This document shows, in pieces, positions 1 to 8,210 of a DNA stretch of 43,226 nt. Below the pieces are notes generated by a model, which made no database searches, was not told where the DNA came from, and saw only the letters and a program-made list of their open reading frames with translations. The DNA comes from Paenibacillus elgii NBRC 100335 (lineage in GTDB: Bacteria > Bacillota > Bacilli > Paenibacillales > NBRC-103111). The stretch covers positions 1-43,226 of the forward strand of contig NZ_BIMB01000061.1 of assembly GCF_004000865.1 (NCBI RefSeq), read 5' to 3'. Every line of letters begins with the position of its first letter. Positions within the stretch are counted from its first letter, which is position 1. Position numbers and translations under genes: made by a program.

Positions 1-2290
1 TGCCGCTGCCGCCTGCTCCACGCTTCCCGGCGCGCTCGGTGCGTCCAGCGCGTGCTCCGCCTGCGGCGGCTTTGCCTGCCCGGCCGGGACGGCCGTCGCG
101 CTTGGTCTTGCGCACAGCGTTCAGCGCGTCGACCAGGTTCATTTTCTGCGGCCGCGGCTTCATATCGACCATCTCGAAATCGATGGTATGCTCTTCCATG
201 TTCACCCGCGAGACGCGCACCTTCACTTCATCGCCGAGGCGATAAATTTTGGACGTGCGCTCGCCGATGAGCGCGTGCTGAGCGTCGTGGAAGTGGTAAT
301 AATCGTCCGTCAGATCGGATAGACGGATGAGCCCTTCCACGGTATTTTCCAGCTCCACGAACATCCCGAAGCTTGTGACGCTGCTGATGATGCCGTCGAA
401 TTCTTCGCCGACTTTGTCGAGCATGAATTCGGACTTCTTCAGCGCCTCCGTCTCCCGCTCCGCATCGACGGCCACCCGCTCCCGCTCGGACGATTGCTTC
501 GCAATATCGTCCATCCGCGAAGCCAAGTATTCGTGCCGCGCTTCGCTGAGCGTGCCGCTCTCCAGCACCTCGCGAATAACGCGGTGTATGATGAGGTCCG
601 GGTAGCGCCGGATCGGCGACGTGAAGTGCGAGTAATATTCCGCGGCCAGACCATAGTGGCCCAAGCTCTGCGAATCGTACTTCGCCTGCTTCATCGAGCG
701 CAGCATCACCGTGCTGATGACCGTCTCTTCCTTCGTACCCTTAATTTCTTCCAGCAGCGTCTGCAGCGCCCGCGGATGCACCGAATTGCCTTTGCCCCGG
801 ACAACATAGCCGAAGTTCGTAATGAACTCCATAAAATGCTGCAGCTTCTCCGCATCCGGATCCTCGTGAATCCGGTACAGGAACGGCACCTTGAGCCAAT
901 GAAAATGCTCCGCCACCGTCTCGTTCGCCGCAAGCATGAACTCCTCGATGATCATCTCGGCGATCGTCCGGTCCCGCTTCACGATATCTGTCGGCTTGCC
1001 TTCCGCATCGACCAAAATTTTCGATTCCTGAAAGTCAAAATCGATCGCACCGCGGCGCATCCGTTTGGACCGCAGCTTCATCGCCAGCTCTTCCATTAAA
1101 CGAAAGTCGTCCATCAGATACGCGTATTTCTCCAGCAGCTCCGGCTCCGGTGCTTCCTCGCTCAGCAGCTTGCGGACGTTCGTATACGTCATCCGTTCGC
1201 TTGTCTTGATCACACTTGTAAAAATATCATGGCGCACCACGTTCGCATCCGCGTCGAACTCCATCTCACAGGACATCGTAAACCGATCCACCTGCGGATT
1301 CAGCGAGCAGATCCCGTTGGACAGCCGATGCGGCAGCATCGGAATGACCCGGTCCACCAAATACACGCTGCATCCGCGGTTGTACGCTTCGTTGTCGAGC
1401 GGCGAGCCCTCGCGCACATAATAGCTGACATCAGCGATGTGCACGCCAAGCACATAGTTGCCGTTTGGCAGCCGCTCCACGTTGACGGCATCGTCCAAGT
1501 CTTTAGCATCTTCTCCGTCAATGGTAACGATACGCTTCCCGCGCAAATCGCGGCGGCCCTTCAGATCCTCTTCCGAGATCGTATCCGGCACAGCCGACGC
1601 TTCTTCCATCACCTCGTCCGGGAACGCTTCGGGCAGCTGGTGCTTGCGGATAATGGAGAGAATATCCACGCCCGGATCGTTTTTATGACCCAGAATCTCC
1701 ACCACTTCGCCTTGCGCCGCTGCTCGTCCTTCCGGGTACGATACGATTTTTACGACGACCTTATGGCCATCCATGGCACCGCCGAACGATTCCTTCGGAA
1801 TAAAAATATCCCGCACTACCCGCTTATCGTCCGGAATGACAAACGCATACTCCTCGTGGGACTGGAACAGACCGACGATTTGCGTATTGCCCCGGCTGAC
1901 CACCCGTACGACTTCGCCCTCCATCCGGCCGCCGGACGGACTCTTGGACGTGATCCGAACGAGCACGATATCCCCGTTCATCGCCGTTCCCATGTCGTTG
2001 GCATGGATGTATACGTCCGGATGATCCCGGTCGTCGGGGATGAGGAAGCCGAAGCCTTTGGCATGCGCCTGCAGCTTGCCGCGCAGCAGATTCATCCGCT
2101 CCGGCACCCCGTACCGCTCGTTGCGTGTACGTAGAATAAGTCCTTCATTCTCGAGCTCATTGAGCAGCTTAAGGAATTCCTTGAATTCCTGCGCGCTCTC
2201 CAACACAAAGTGCTGCTCCAGCTCATGATACGTCATCGGCTTATATGCCGTCTCTTTCATAAAATCTAGCAAAGCTTCACGCGTTATCAA
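1..2290 (-). CDS. rnr: Ribonuclease R (3' end cut by window edge)
   Basis: RNase R, a processive 3'-5' exoribonuclease of the RNB/RNase II family that degrades structured RNA and takes part in rRNA and tmRNA-linked quality control. About 763 codons are visible and no stop is reached at base 1. The start is a TTG at 2288-2290, preceded at good spacing by a GGCAGGTGAG-type SD; the next in-frame ATG (2258-2260) would cut off conserved N-terminal sequence. The visible C-terminus is the S1 domain (LGDEVKVRVSRVN) followed by a Lys/Arg/Gly/Ala-rich basic tail, typical of RNase R. The gene lies 29 bp downstream of the esterase gene, as in the B. subtilis secG-yvaK-rnr-smpB cluster, so smpB would be expected beyond the window. 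Identification is secure; the true C-terminus is not visible. Confidence 0.95.
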   Translation of the reverse strand, partial: MITREALLDFMKETAYKPMTYHELEQHFVLESAQEFKEFLKLLNELENEGLILRTRNERYGVPERMNLLRGKLQAHAKGFGFLIPDDRDHPDVYIHANDMGTAMNGDIVLVRITSKSPSGGRMEGEVVRVVSRGNTQIVGLFQSHEEYAFVIPDDKRVVRDIFIPKESFGGAMDGHKVVVKIVSYPEGRAAAQGEVVEILGHKNDPGVDILSIIRKHQLPEAFPDEVMEEASAVPDTISEEDLKGRRDLRGKRIVTIDGEDAKDLDDAVNVERLPNGNYVLGVHIADVSYYVREGSPLDNEAYNRGCSVYLVDRVIPMLPHRLSNGICSLNPQVDRFTMSCEMEFDADANVVRHDIFTSVIKTSERMTYTNVRKLLSEEAPEPELLEKYAYLMDDFRLMEELAMKLRSKRMRRGAIDFDFQESKILVDAEGKPTDIVKRDRTIAEMIIEEFMLAANETVAEHFHWLKVPFLYRIHEDPDAEKLQHFMEFITNFGYVVRGKGNSVHPRALQTLLEEIKGTKEETVISTVMLRSMKQAKYDSQSLGHYGLAAEYYSHFTSPIRRYPDLIIHRVIREVLESGTLSEARHEYLASRMDDIAKQSSERERVAVDAERETEALKKSEFMLDKVGEEFDGIISSVTSFGMFVELENTVEGLIRLSDLTDDYYHFHDAQHALIGERTSKIYRLGDEVKVRVSRVNMEEHTIDFEMVDMKPRPQKMNLVDALNAVRKTKRDGRPGRAGKAAAGGARAGRTERAGKRGAGGSG

Positions 2291-2319
2291 TGTTCTCACC
2301 TGCCTTTTCTTTCTATAAC

Positions 2320-3123
2320 CTATGTCTGATTTTCCACGACCGCCTGTTTCCATGTCCCGACCTGGTCAAGCCTCGCCAAAAAACGGGATATATCTTCGTA
2401 TACCCGTTCCCGCCAGTCGTCAAGCAGCAAGCCATGAGAGGAATGGGGGTAATACTCGATTTGACGGACAAGCGAGGAGACATGCCGGTAAATGTACTCT
2501 GCGCTTTTCGGAAGGACCATCCCGTCTTTCTCTCCCTGCCCTACAAATAACGGCGCCGACACTTGGCCCAAGTCCGCTTTTACGAGCTTCATCAGCTTCC
2601 GAAGATCGACTACGCACCGGACCGGCGTCTTGTCATATGTACAGGCTTCCTCCACCAGCTGCGCAGCCGCCGACGGCCTACGTTCGATGTATTTGATAAA
2701 ATACTGCAGCAGCAGGGCCAACGAAGTTTTCCGGCTGGACAAAAACATCGGTGCCGCTAGCGAAACCACGCCGTCAAGCTTTCGCTTCATCGCCAGCTCC
2801 AAAGCCAATAGCCCTCCCATGGAATGGCCGATCGCCACAATTTTGCCCTCGCGAGCCCGACTGGCAGCCATCGCATCATAGCTGCGCAGTACATGACCGG
2901 ACCAATCATGCAGGCCGGTTCGGATCATATCCTCCGGGGTCGTTCCATGCCCCGGCAGTAGGACCGCATTAACAGTATAGCCCAGATCGTTCAAATAATA
3001 GCCAAGCCGCCGAAGCTCCGACGGAGAACCCGTAAAGCCGTGAATGAGCAGCAGCTGCGTCGAAGCCTGCTTACCGGTACCTTCCAGCCGAAAAGGCTCC
3101 GTTGTCTTGTATACTCGTTTCAA
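2320..3123 (-). CDS. est: Carboxylesterase, Est30/YvaK family
   Basis: Monomeric alpha/beta-hydrolase of 267 aa hydrolysing short-chain carboxylic esters, presumably cytoplasmic (no signal peptide). The oxyanion motif HGFTG is at 28-32, the nucleophile elbow GHSMGG at 99-104 (Ser101), the acid Asp200 (GEKDG) and the base His230 (SSHG). These are offset by a constant 7 residues from the published Est30 triad (Ser94/Asp193/His223), which supports the start used. The start is TTG at 3121-3123 with a GGAGG SD 8 nt upstream. It lies between secG and rnr, the conserved Bacillus order, but an intrinsic terminator separates it from secG, so it depends on read-through or on a promoter I could not pick out. 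Physiological substrate unknown. Confidence 0.93.
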   Translation of the reverse strand: MKRVYKTTEPFRLEGTGKQASTQLLLIHGFTGSPSELRRLGYYLNDLGYTVNAVLLPGHGTTPEDMIRTGLHDWSGHVLRSYDAMAASRAREGKIVAIGHSMGGLLALELAMKRKLDGVVSLAAPMFLSSRKTSLALLLQYFIKYIERRPSAAAQLVEEACTYDKTPVRCVVDLRKLMKLVKADLGQVSAPLFVGQGEKDGMVLPKSAEYIYRHVSSLVRQIEYYPHSSHGLLLDDWRERVYEDISRFLARLDQVGTWKQAVVENQT

Positions 3124-3199
3124 GCGCCCCGCCTCCGTCTCGCACCCTTCCGGATATTCCTTCCTTCCTGGAGCGAGCTCTATCCATGTGAAAAGCTAC

Positions 3200-3231
3200 A
3201 AAAAAACAGCAGGAGTAATATTCCCCTGCTG
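3200..3231 (-). terminator. Intrinsic terminator of secG
   Basis: Seven-bp perfect stem (CAGCAGG 3207-3213 / CCTGCTG 3225-3231) with an 11-nt loop. On the minus strand it is followed directly by a run of T (A3201-3206 on the plus strand). It begins about 15 nt after the secG stop codon and lies before the esterase gene. Confidence 0.85.
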
Positions 3232-3245
3232 TCGCCTTTTTATGT

Positions 3246-3485
3246 TTACGCGCCTTTTACAAAGTACGCCACAATCAAAGATAAGACGAAGAATACAACG
3301 GCGAGACCCATAGTCAAACGGGACAAAAACAACTCCAGCCCCCGCGCCTTCTTCTTTCCGAACAGATGCTCCGCCCCTCCGGAGATGGCACCGGACAAAC
3401 CTGCGCTTTTTCCCGGCTGCAGCAAAACGGCCGCAATCAAGCCAAGCGAAGCGATGACCAGGATGATCTTCAATGCTAATTCCAT
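3246..3485 (-). CDS. secG: Preprotein translocase subunit SecG
   Basis: Small accessory subunit of the SecYEG channel, 79 aa, membrane-embedded. Two hydrophobic segments (about 3-22 and 53-75) flank the conserved cytoplasmic loop with LLQPGKSAGLSGAISGG and a following Phe-Gly-Lys-Lys-Lys stretch, the family hallmark. The length matches the family (70-80 aa). ATG at 3483-3485 with an AGGAGGTGG SD. It has its own consensus promoter (3540-3568) and terminator (3200-3231), so it is probably expressed mainly as a single-gene unit. Confidence 0.95.
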   Translation of the reverse strand: MELALKIILVIASLGLIAAVLLQPGKSAGLSGAISGGAEHLFGKKKARGLELFLSRLTMGLAVVFFVLSLIVAYFVKGA

Positions 3486-3539
3486 GATTCCACCTCCTGC
3501 AAAAATAAACGGACTTGTCCGAAAATAGACAGCATGCTA

Positions 3540-3568
3540 AGTATACCACAAAAAATACGCACTGACAA
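3540..3568 (-). promoter_or_regulatory. SigA promoter of secG
   Basis: On the minus strand, -35 TTGTCA (plus 3563-3568) and -10 TATACT (plus 3540-3545) are separated by exactly 17 nt, reading toward secG. The -35 lies inside the 3' arm of the terminator hairpin of the preceding gene (3551-3597). Confidence 0.8.
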
Positions 3569-3597
3569 ATCCTGTTGGATCGTCCAGGCGTATTTTA
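3551..3597 (-). terminator. Extended intrinsic terminator of the M50-like gene, overlapping the secG promoter
   Basis: Long hairpin beginning just after the stop at 3606. Outer arms are AAAATACGC / GCGTATTTT (plus 3552-3560 and 3588-3596); interrupted inner pairs CTG-AC / GT-CAG and ATCC / GGAT close an AACA loop. On the minus strand it ends in TTTTTT. The same bases supply the -35 of the secG promoter. Confidence 0.75.
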
Positions 3598-3605
3598 CAA
3601 AATCT

Positions 3606-4316
3606 TTACTCTTCGAACTGCTGCCGGTGCGCCGGACGAGAGGATCGTGATGATTTGCGTCCGCCGAGAAATAACTTCAGCGCCCGCACCGCGCACCATA
3701 AGGAAAACAGCGTCAACAGCACGGCCCACCCGATCGCCGGGATCGGAGTCACCAGACTGAGGTTCGTCGCATCGCCCGCCTTCGCCGGATCGTTCCAAGC
3801 ATACAGGATCAAGGAGAACGGTCCGAAAACCGACTCTTCCAGCGTGAGGAAGGCAAGAAGCAGGTAATACAGATCGCTGAGCCAGCGCGGCATAAACGCC
3901 AGCATGATCGTATTCAAGATAATGAAGCCGAGCAGCCAGAAGATTCCGAACTCGTTGCGCACGAACAGGATAAGCGCCACGATGGCAATCGCCGTCATCA
4001 CCTGCAGTCCGAGCCGATGCTTGTCACTAGCCCGCATCCGGAACATGAATAGCGCGAACAACGAAGCCGTCGTATATCCTGCCAGCGCAATGGGAAGGAG
4101 ACTCCACCGGTTCGTTACCTGCGAATACGTCACGCCGCTGTGGTTGGCGAACAGCTCGATGTACATCACTTTGCCGGAGAGCGCCAACGTCACGATGGCA
4201 TGGCCGAACTCGTGAATCATCGTATCGAGATTGCGGAAAAAATCACTGAAGGGAATCAGATGCGTAAGAAAGGCCGATAAAATCAGAAAAAATACGGTCT
4301 TTATCAAATTACTCAT
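3606..4316 (-). CDS. M50-family-like membrane metalloprotease
   Basis: Predicted multi-spanning membrane protein of 236 aa with the zinc-protease signature HEFGH at residues 35-39, right after the first hydrophobic helix (5-22). Further hydrophobic segments lie near 73-92, 103-120, 124-142, 147-170 and 193-216. A late NDPAKAGDATN segment (175-185) may carry the third zinc ligand. This is the arrangement of M50B-like peptidases, which cleave within or next to membranes. The C-terminus is basic and Ser/Arg-rich (cytoplasmic). ATG with a GGAGGGG SD. It is alone between eno and secG, with its own terminator and a copy of the dispersed structured repeat upstream. Substrate unknown; no regulator or PDZ domain is visible. 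Confidence 0.75.
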   Translation of the reverse strand: MSNLIKTVFFLILSAFLTHLIPFSDFFRNLDTMIHEFGHAIVTLALSGKVMYIELFANHSGVTYSQVTNRWSLLPIALAGYTTASLFALFMFRMRASDKHRLGLQVMTAIAIVALILFVRNEFGIFWLLGFIILNTIMLAFMPRWLSDLYYLLLAFLTLEESVFGPFSLILYAWNDPAKAGDATNLSLVTPIPAIGWAVLLTLFSLWCAVRALKLFLGGRKSSRSSRPAHRQQFEE

Positions 4317-4388
4317 GTGATCCCCTCCGGGTGAGTGTCAGCGTTTGAAGTGCAAAATCGACAACCTTTGCCGTTTCCGATTCCTTGC

Positions 4389-4485
4389 TGTCTGCCTGCG
4401 GGTGCTGTTGAAAACGGGTTCTCATTAACTTACCTGTCGGTAACAACCCGTTTTCAAAGGCACCACGTAAACTCTCCGGCAGACA
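4389..4485 (+). repeat. Dispersed structured element, copy A
   Basis: Nested inverted repeat between eno and the M50-like gene. Outer arms TGTCTGCC (4389-4396) / GGCAGACA (4478-4485). Middle helix GGTGC / GCACC. Inner 13-bp perfect arms TTGAAAACGGGTT (4408-4420) / AACCCGTTTTCAA (4445-4457), with a loop that itself contains TTACC-TGTC-GGTAA. The conserved single-stranded part CACGTAAACTCT lies between the middle and outer 3' arms. Copies B and C share the core and the pairing but not the helix sequences. The orientation given is that of the shared core; genes here run on the other strand. Confidence 0.8.
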
Positions 4486-4562
4486 CACGGATCTCCAACT
4501 CCGGTTGTCGAGAGCATTCAAACCTATTTTATTATTAAGTCCTGTACTTTACAACTGCAAAC

Positions 4563-5855
4563 TTATTTGAAGTTTTTCAGGTTGTAAAATGCGGATTTGC
4601 CTGCGTATTGAGCAACGCTTGCCAGTTGGTCCTCGATGCGGAGCAATTGGTTGTACTTCGCTACGCGGTCGGTACGGGAAGGCGCACCAGTTTTGATTTG
4701 GCCTGCGTTTGTAGCTACCGCGATGTCTGCGATCGTGCTGTCTTCACTCTCGCCGGAACGGTGGGAAATTACCGCCGTGTAGCCCGCGCGTTTTGCCATT
4801 TCGATTGCGTCGAACGTCTCGGTCAAGGAACCGATTTGGTTCACTTTAACGAGGATGGAGTTGCCGATATTTTGCTCGATACCTTGGGACAGGCGGTTCG
4901 TGTTCGTTACGAACAAATCGTCGCCAACGAGCTGTACTTTGCCGCCAAGCTTCTCGGTGAGCAGCTTCCAACCTTCCCAATCGTCTTCGGAGCAGCCGTC
5001 TTCGATCGTGATGATCGGATATTTGTCTACCCAGGAAGCGAGGAAGTCTACGAACTCAGCGGAAGTGAACGACTTGCCTTCGCCTTCAAGATGGTATTTG
5101 CCGTCTTTGAAGAACTCGGTGGAAGCTACGTCCATGCCCAGGAATACGTCGACGCCCGGCTTGTAGCCTGCGCGTTCGATTGCCGTGATGATCGTTTGAA
5201 TCGCCGCTTCGTTGGAGCTCAGGTTCGGAGCAAAACCGCCCTCGTCGCCAACAGCCGTGTTCAGGCCTTGCTCTTTCAATACGTTTTTCAAGCTGTGGAA
5301 AATTTCCGCGCCTGTACGCAGCGCTTCTTTGAAGGTCGGAGCGCCTACCGGCAATACCATAAACTCCTGCACGTCCACGTTGTTGTCCGCGTGTGCGCCG
5401 CCGTTGATGATGTTCATCATCGGAACCGGAAGCGTCTTGGCGTTGAATCCGCCGAGGTATACGTACAACGGAATGTCCAGCGCTTCAGCCGCTGCGCGAG
5501 CTACGGCCATAGATACAGCAAGAATCGCGTTCGCGCCAAGCTTCGCTTTGTTCGGCGTGCCGTCCAGCTCGATCATGCGCTTGTCGATGCCAACTTGATC
5601 GAGGGCGTTCATGCCGATGATTTCCGGTGCGATTAGGTCGTTCACGTTCTCAACAGCTTTCAGTACGCCTTTGCCGAGGTAACGGCCTTTGTCGCCGTCG
5701 CGAAGCTCTACGGCTTCGTAAGCGCCTGTCGATGCGCCGGATGGAACGATAGCGCGGCCGCGCGCTCCGGATTCCAGATATACTTCCACTTCTACCGTCG
5801 GGTTACCGCGGGAGTCGAGCACTTCACGTGCGTATACATTGGAGATTACAGTCAT
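4563..5855 (-). CDS. eno: Enolase
   Basis: Converts 2-phosphoglycerate to phosphoenolpyruvate with Mg2+; cytoplasmic, also part of RNA-degradosome-like complexes in Firmicutes. 430 aa, full family length. The N-terminus has the EVLDSRGNPTVEVEV block. Metal ligands appear as Asp242, Glu285 and Asp312; catalytic Glu205 (GDEGG) and Lys337 (SILVKVNQ); the SHRSGE signature is at 364-369. The segment around 286-292 reads DGCSEDD, with a Cys where Leu or Ala is more usual. ATG with an AAGGAG SD. Last gene of the glycolytic operon, 44 bp after gpmI. No classical terminator with a T-run was seen after it; repeat copy A is the first strong hairpin downstream. Confidence 0.98.
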   Translation of the reverse strand: MTVISNVYAREVLDSRGNPTVEVEVYLESGARGRAIVPSGASTGAYEAVELRDGDKGRYLGKGVLKAVENVNDLIAPEIIGMNALDQVGIDKRMIELDGTPNKAKLGANAILAVSMAVARAAAEALDIPLYVYLGGFNAKTLPVPMMNIINGGAHADNNVDVQEFMVLPVGAPTFKEALRTGAEIFHSLKNVLKEQGLNTAVGDEGGFAPNLSSNEAAIQTIITAIERAGYKPGVDVFLGMDVASTEFFKDGKYHLEGEGKSFTSAEFVDFLASWVDKYPIITIEDGCSEDDWEGWKLLTEKLGGKVQLVGDDLFVTNTNRLSQGIEQNIGNSILVKVNQIGSLTETFDAIEMAKRAGYTAVISHRSGESEDSTIADIAVATNAGQIKTGAPSRTDRVAKYNQLLRIEDQLASVAQYAGKSAFYNLKNFK

Positions 5856-5899
5856 TGCTAGAACACTCCTTCTCGTTTTTTATTCCGTTTGCACAAGGG

Positions 5900-7444
5900 T
5901 CAACCGCGTGTTGCAACGATCGATTTCCCGGTCATTTCCGCCGGCTGCGTCACACCCAGAAACTCGAGCATCGTCGGGGCGATATCCGCCAAAATGCCAT
6001 CGTTTCTTAGTGTAACATGACTATCGGTAAGAATAAAAGGGACCGGATTCGTCGTATGTGCGGTATTGCGCGAACCGTCCGGATTCGTCACAATATCGGC
6101 GTTGCCGTGGTCGGCCGTAATCAGCGCGACCCCGCCTTTCGCCAGAATGGCGTCGACGACTTTGCCGAGGCACTCGTCCGTCGCTTCAATCGCTTTGATC
6201 GTCGGCTCCAGCAAACCGGAGTGTCCGACCATGTCGGGGTTGGCGAAGTTCAGGATGATGACGTCCTGACGTTCGGCCTCGATCTCCTTCACCGCCGCTT
6301 CCGCTACCTCGTAAGCGCTCATCTCCGGCTTCAGGTCATATGTCGCTACCTTCGGGGAGTTGATGAGAATACGCGTTTCGCCCGGAAGCTCGACGTCGCG
6401 ACCGCCGCTGAAGAAGAATGTGACGTGCGGGTACTTTTCCGTCTCAGCGATGCGGAGCTGCTTCAGGTTGTTCTGCACCAGCACCTCGCCGAGCGTGTTA
6501 TCGAGATTCTTCGGTTTATACGCAACGTAGCCGCCCACGGTTTCGCTGAACAGCGTGAGGCACACATAGTACAAATCTTTCGGGCACTTGTCTCCGCGTT
6601 CGAAGCCTTGGAAGTCGCTGTTCGTGAACACCTGCGACAGCTGGATGGCCCGGTCCGGACGGAAGTTGAAGAACACGACCGAATCGCCGGATTCGACCAG
6701 ACCGACAGGGGTACCGTCCTTCTTCACGATGACCGTCGGCATGACGAATTCGTCGAATACGGAACGAACGTACGATTCCTTGATGGCGTTCATCGGATCC
6801 TCGAAGGTTGGTCCTTCCCCGTATACCATCGCGCGATACGACTTCTCCGTACGCTCCCAGCGCTTGTCGCGGTCCATCGCATAGTACCGTCCTTGCACCG
6901 TGGCAATGTGGCCTACGCCGAGCTCCGCAATTTTGTTTTGCAGCTGCTCCATGTACTTCACGGCGCTGTCCGGCGCCACATCGCGGCCGTCCAGGAACGC
7001 GTGAATGTAGACTTCATGGAAGTCTTCCTTCTTGCACACTTCCAGCAATGCGAACAGGTGTGCGATATGGCTATGTACGCCGCCGTCAGACAGCAGACCG
7101 TACAGATGAAGCTTCTTGCCGTTCTCACGGGCATGACGTATGGCGCCGAGAATCGTTTCGTTCTCGAAAAACTCGCCTTCGCGAATCGACTTGGAAATCC
7201 GCGTCAAATCCTGATACACGATCCGTCCGGCACCGATGTTGAGATGACCCACTTCCGAGTTGCCCATTTGCCCTTCCGGCAGCCCGACAGCCTCACCGCA
7301 AGCGGTCAGCGTCGTATGGGGAAACTGGTTCCAATACCGGTCGTAATTCGGCTTGTTCGCCTGCGCTACCGCATTGCCCTGCGTCTCGCCGCGAAGGCCG
7401 AAGCCGTCCAAAATGATCAATGCTACCGGTTTCGGTCTGGCCAT
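5900..7444 (-). CDS. gpmI: 2,3-bisphosphoglycerate-independent phosphoglycerate mutase
   Basis: Mn2+-dependent interconversion of 3- and 2-phosphoglycerate in glycolysis; alkaline phosphatase superfamily, 514 aa. Metal ligand Asp13 in ILDGFG, phosphoserine nucleophile Ser63 in MGNSEVGHLNIGAG, the phosphotransferase insert with DGRDVAPDS, and the C-terminal metal site ADHGNAD, all in the usual order. The start follows the tpiA stop by one base, implying translational coupling within the operon. Mn and pH sensitivity is known for Bacillus homologues but cannot be judged from sequence. Confidence 0.97.
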   Translation of the reverse strand: MARPKPVALIILDGFGLRGETQGNAVAQANKPNYDRYWNQFPHTTLTACGEAVGLPEGQMGNSEVGHLNIGAGRIVYQDLTRISKSIREGEFFENETILGAIRHARENGKKLHLYGLLSDGGVHSHIAHLFALLEVCKKEDFHEVYIHAFLDGRDVAPDSAVKYMEQLQNKIAELGVGHIATVQGRYYAMDRDKRWERTEKSYRAMVYGEGPTFEDPMNAIKESYVRSVFDEFVMPTVIVKKDGTPVGLVESGDSVVFFNFRPDRAIQLSQVFTNSDFQGFERGDKCPKDLYYVCLTLFSETVGGYVAYKPKNLDNTLGEVLVQNNLKQLRIAETEKYPHVTFFFSGGRDVELPGETRILINSPKVATYDLKPEMSAYEVAEAAVKEIEAERQDVIILNFANPDMVGHSGLLEPTIKAIEATDECLGKVVDAILAKGGVALITADHGNADIVTNPDGSRNTAHTTNPVPFILTDSHVTLRNDGILADIAPTMLEFLGVTQPAEMTGKSIVATRG

Positions 7445-7445
7445 G

Positions 7446-8198
7446 TTACTCGGCCCCCTTGATCAAATCGATGTAGGATGCCGGCTCCAGACTCGCGCCC
7501 CCTACCAGTGCGCCGTCAATGTCCGGCTGCTGCATATACTCGGCGATATTGTTCGGCTTCACGCTGCCGCCGTATTGAATCCGTACCGCCGCTGCCGTCT
7601 CGGCTCCATACAAGCCAGCGACCAGCTCGCGGATGTATCCGATCACGTCCTGAGCGTCCGCCGCAGTCGACGATTTGCCCGTTCCGATCGCCCAGATCGG
7701 CTCGTAAGCGATGACGACTTGCGCCGCCTGCTCCGCGCTCAAGCCGGCAAACGCCGCTTCGGTCTGCACTTTGCACACGTTTTTCGTTTGGCCCGCTTCA
7801 CGCTCTTCCAGCTTCTCGCCGACGCATACGATCGGAGTCAAGCCGTGCTTGAACGCCGCGTGCACTTTTTTGTTCACCGTTTCGTCGGTTTCCGCAAAAT
7901 AAGCCCGGCGCTCGGAGTGCCCGATGATCACATACTCTACGCCGAGATCTTTCAGCATCACGCCGCTGATTTCGCCCGTAAACGCGCCGTTGTCTTCAAA
8001 ATGCAGGTTTTGAGCGCCGACCTTCAGCGTCGTGCCCTTCACCGCTTCTACCAAGGCAGGAAGGTTCGTAAACGGCGCGCAAATGACGCTCTCGACGCCC
8101 GCTGCTTCCGCTTTGCCCTTCACCTCGCTGATGAAGGCCAGCGATTCTCCTACCGTTTTGAACATTTTCCAGTTGCCTGCAATGATCGGTTTGCGCAT
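7446..8198 (-). CDS. tpiA: Triosephosphate isomerase
   Basis: Interconverts dihydroxyacetone phosphate and glyceraldehyde 3-phosphate. 250-aa TIM barrel with Asn9/Lys11 (GNWKM), His94 (IIGHSERR) and the catalytic Glu166 in AYEPIWAIGTGK (164-175), the mobile loop 6. Phosphate-binding YGGSVKP (209-215) and GGAS (233-236) are intact. ATG with a GGAGG SD placed 12 nt after the pgk stop, inside the cggR-gapA-pgk-tpiA-gpmI-eno operon. Confidence 0.98.
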   Translation of the reverse strand: MRKPIIAGNWKMFKTVGESLAFISEVKGKAEAAGVESVICAPFTNLPALVEAVKGTTLKVGAQNLHFEDNGAFTGEISGVMLKDLGVEYVIIGHSERRAYFAETDETVNKKVHAAFKHGLTPIVCVGEKLEEREAGQTKNVCKVQTEAAFAGLSAEQAAQVVIAYEPIWAIGTGKSSTAADAQDVIGYIRELVAGLYGAETAAAVRIQYGGSVKPNNIAEYMQQPDIDGALVGGASLEPASYIDLIKGAE

Positions 8199-8210
8199 AT
8201 GCCCCGCCTC

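Noticed and set aside
4409..4424. A catabolite-responsive-element-like TGAAAACG stretch before the M50-like gene
   Set aside because: It is part of the inner arm of repeat copy A, the second half does not match the cre consensus, and no promoter is placed near it.
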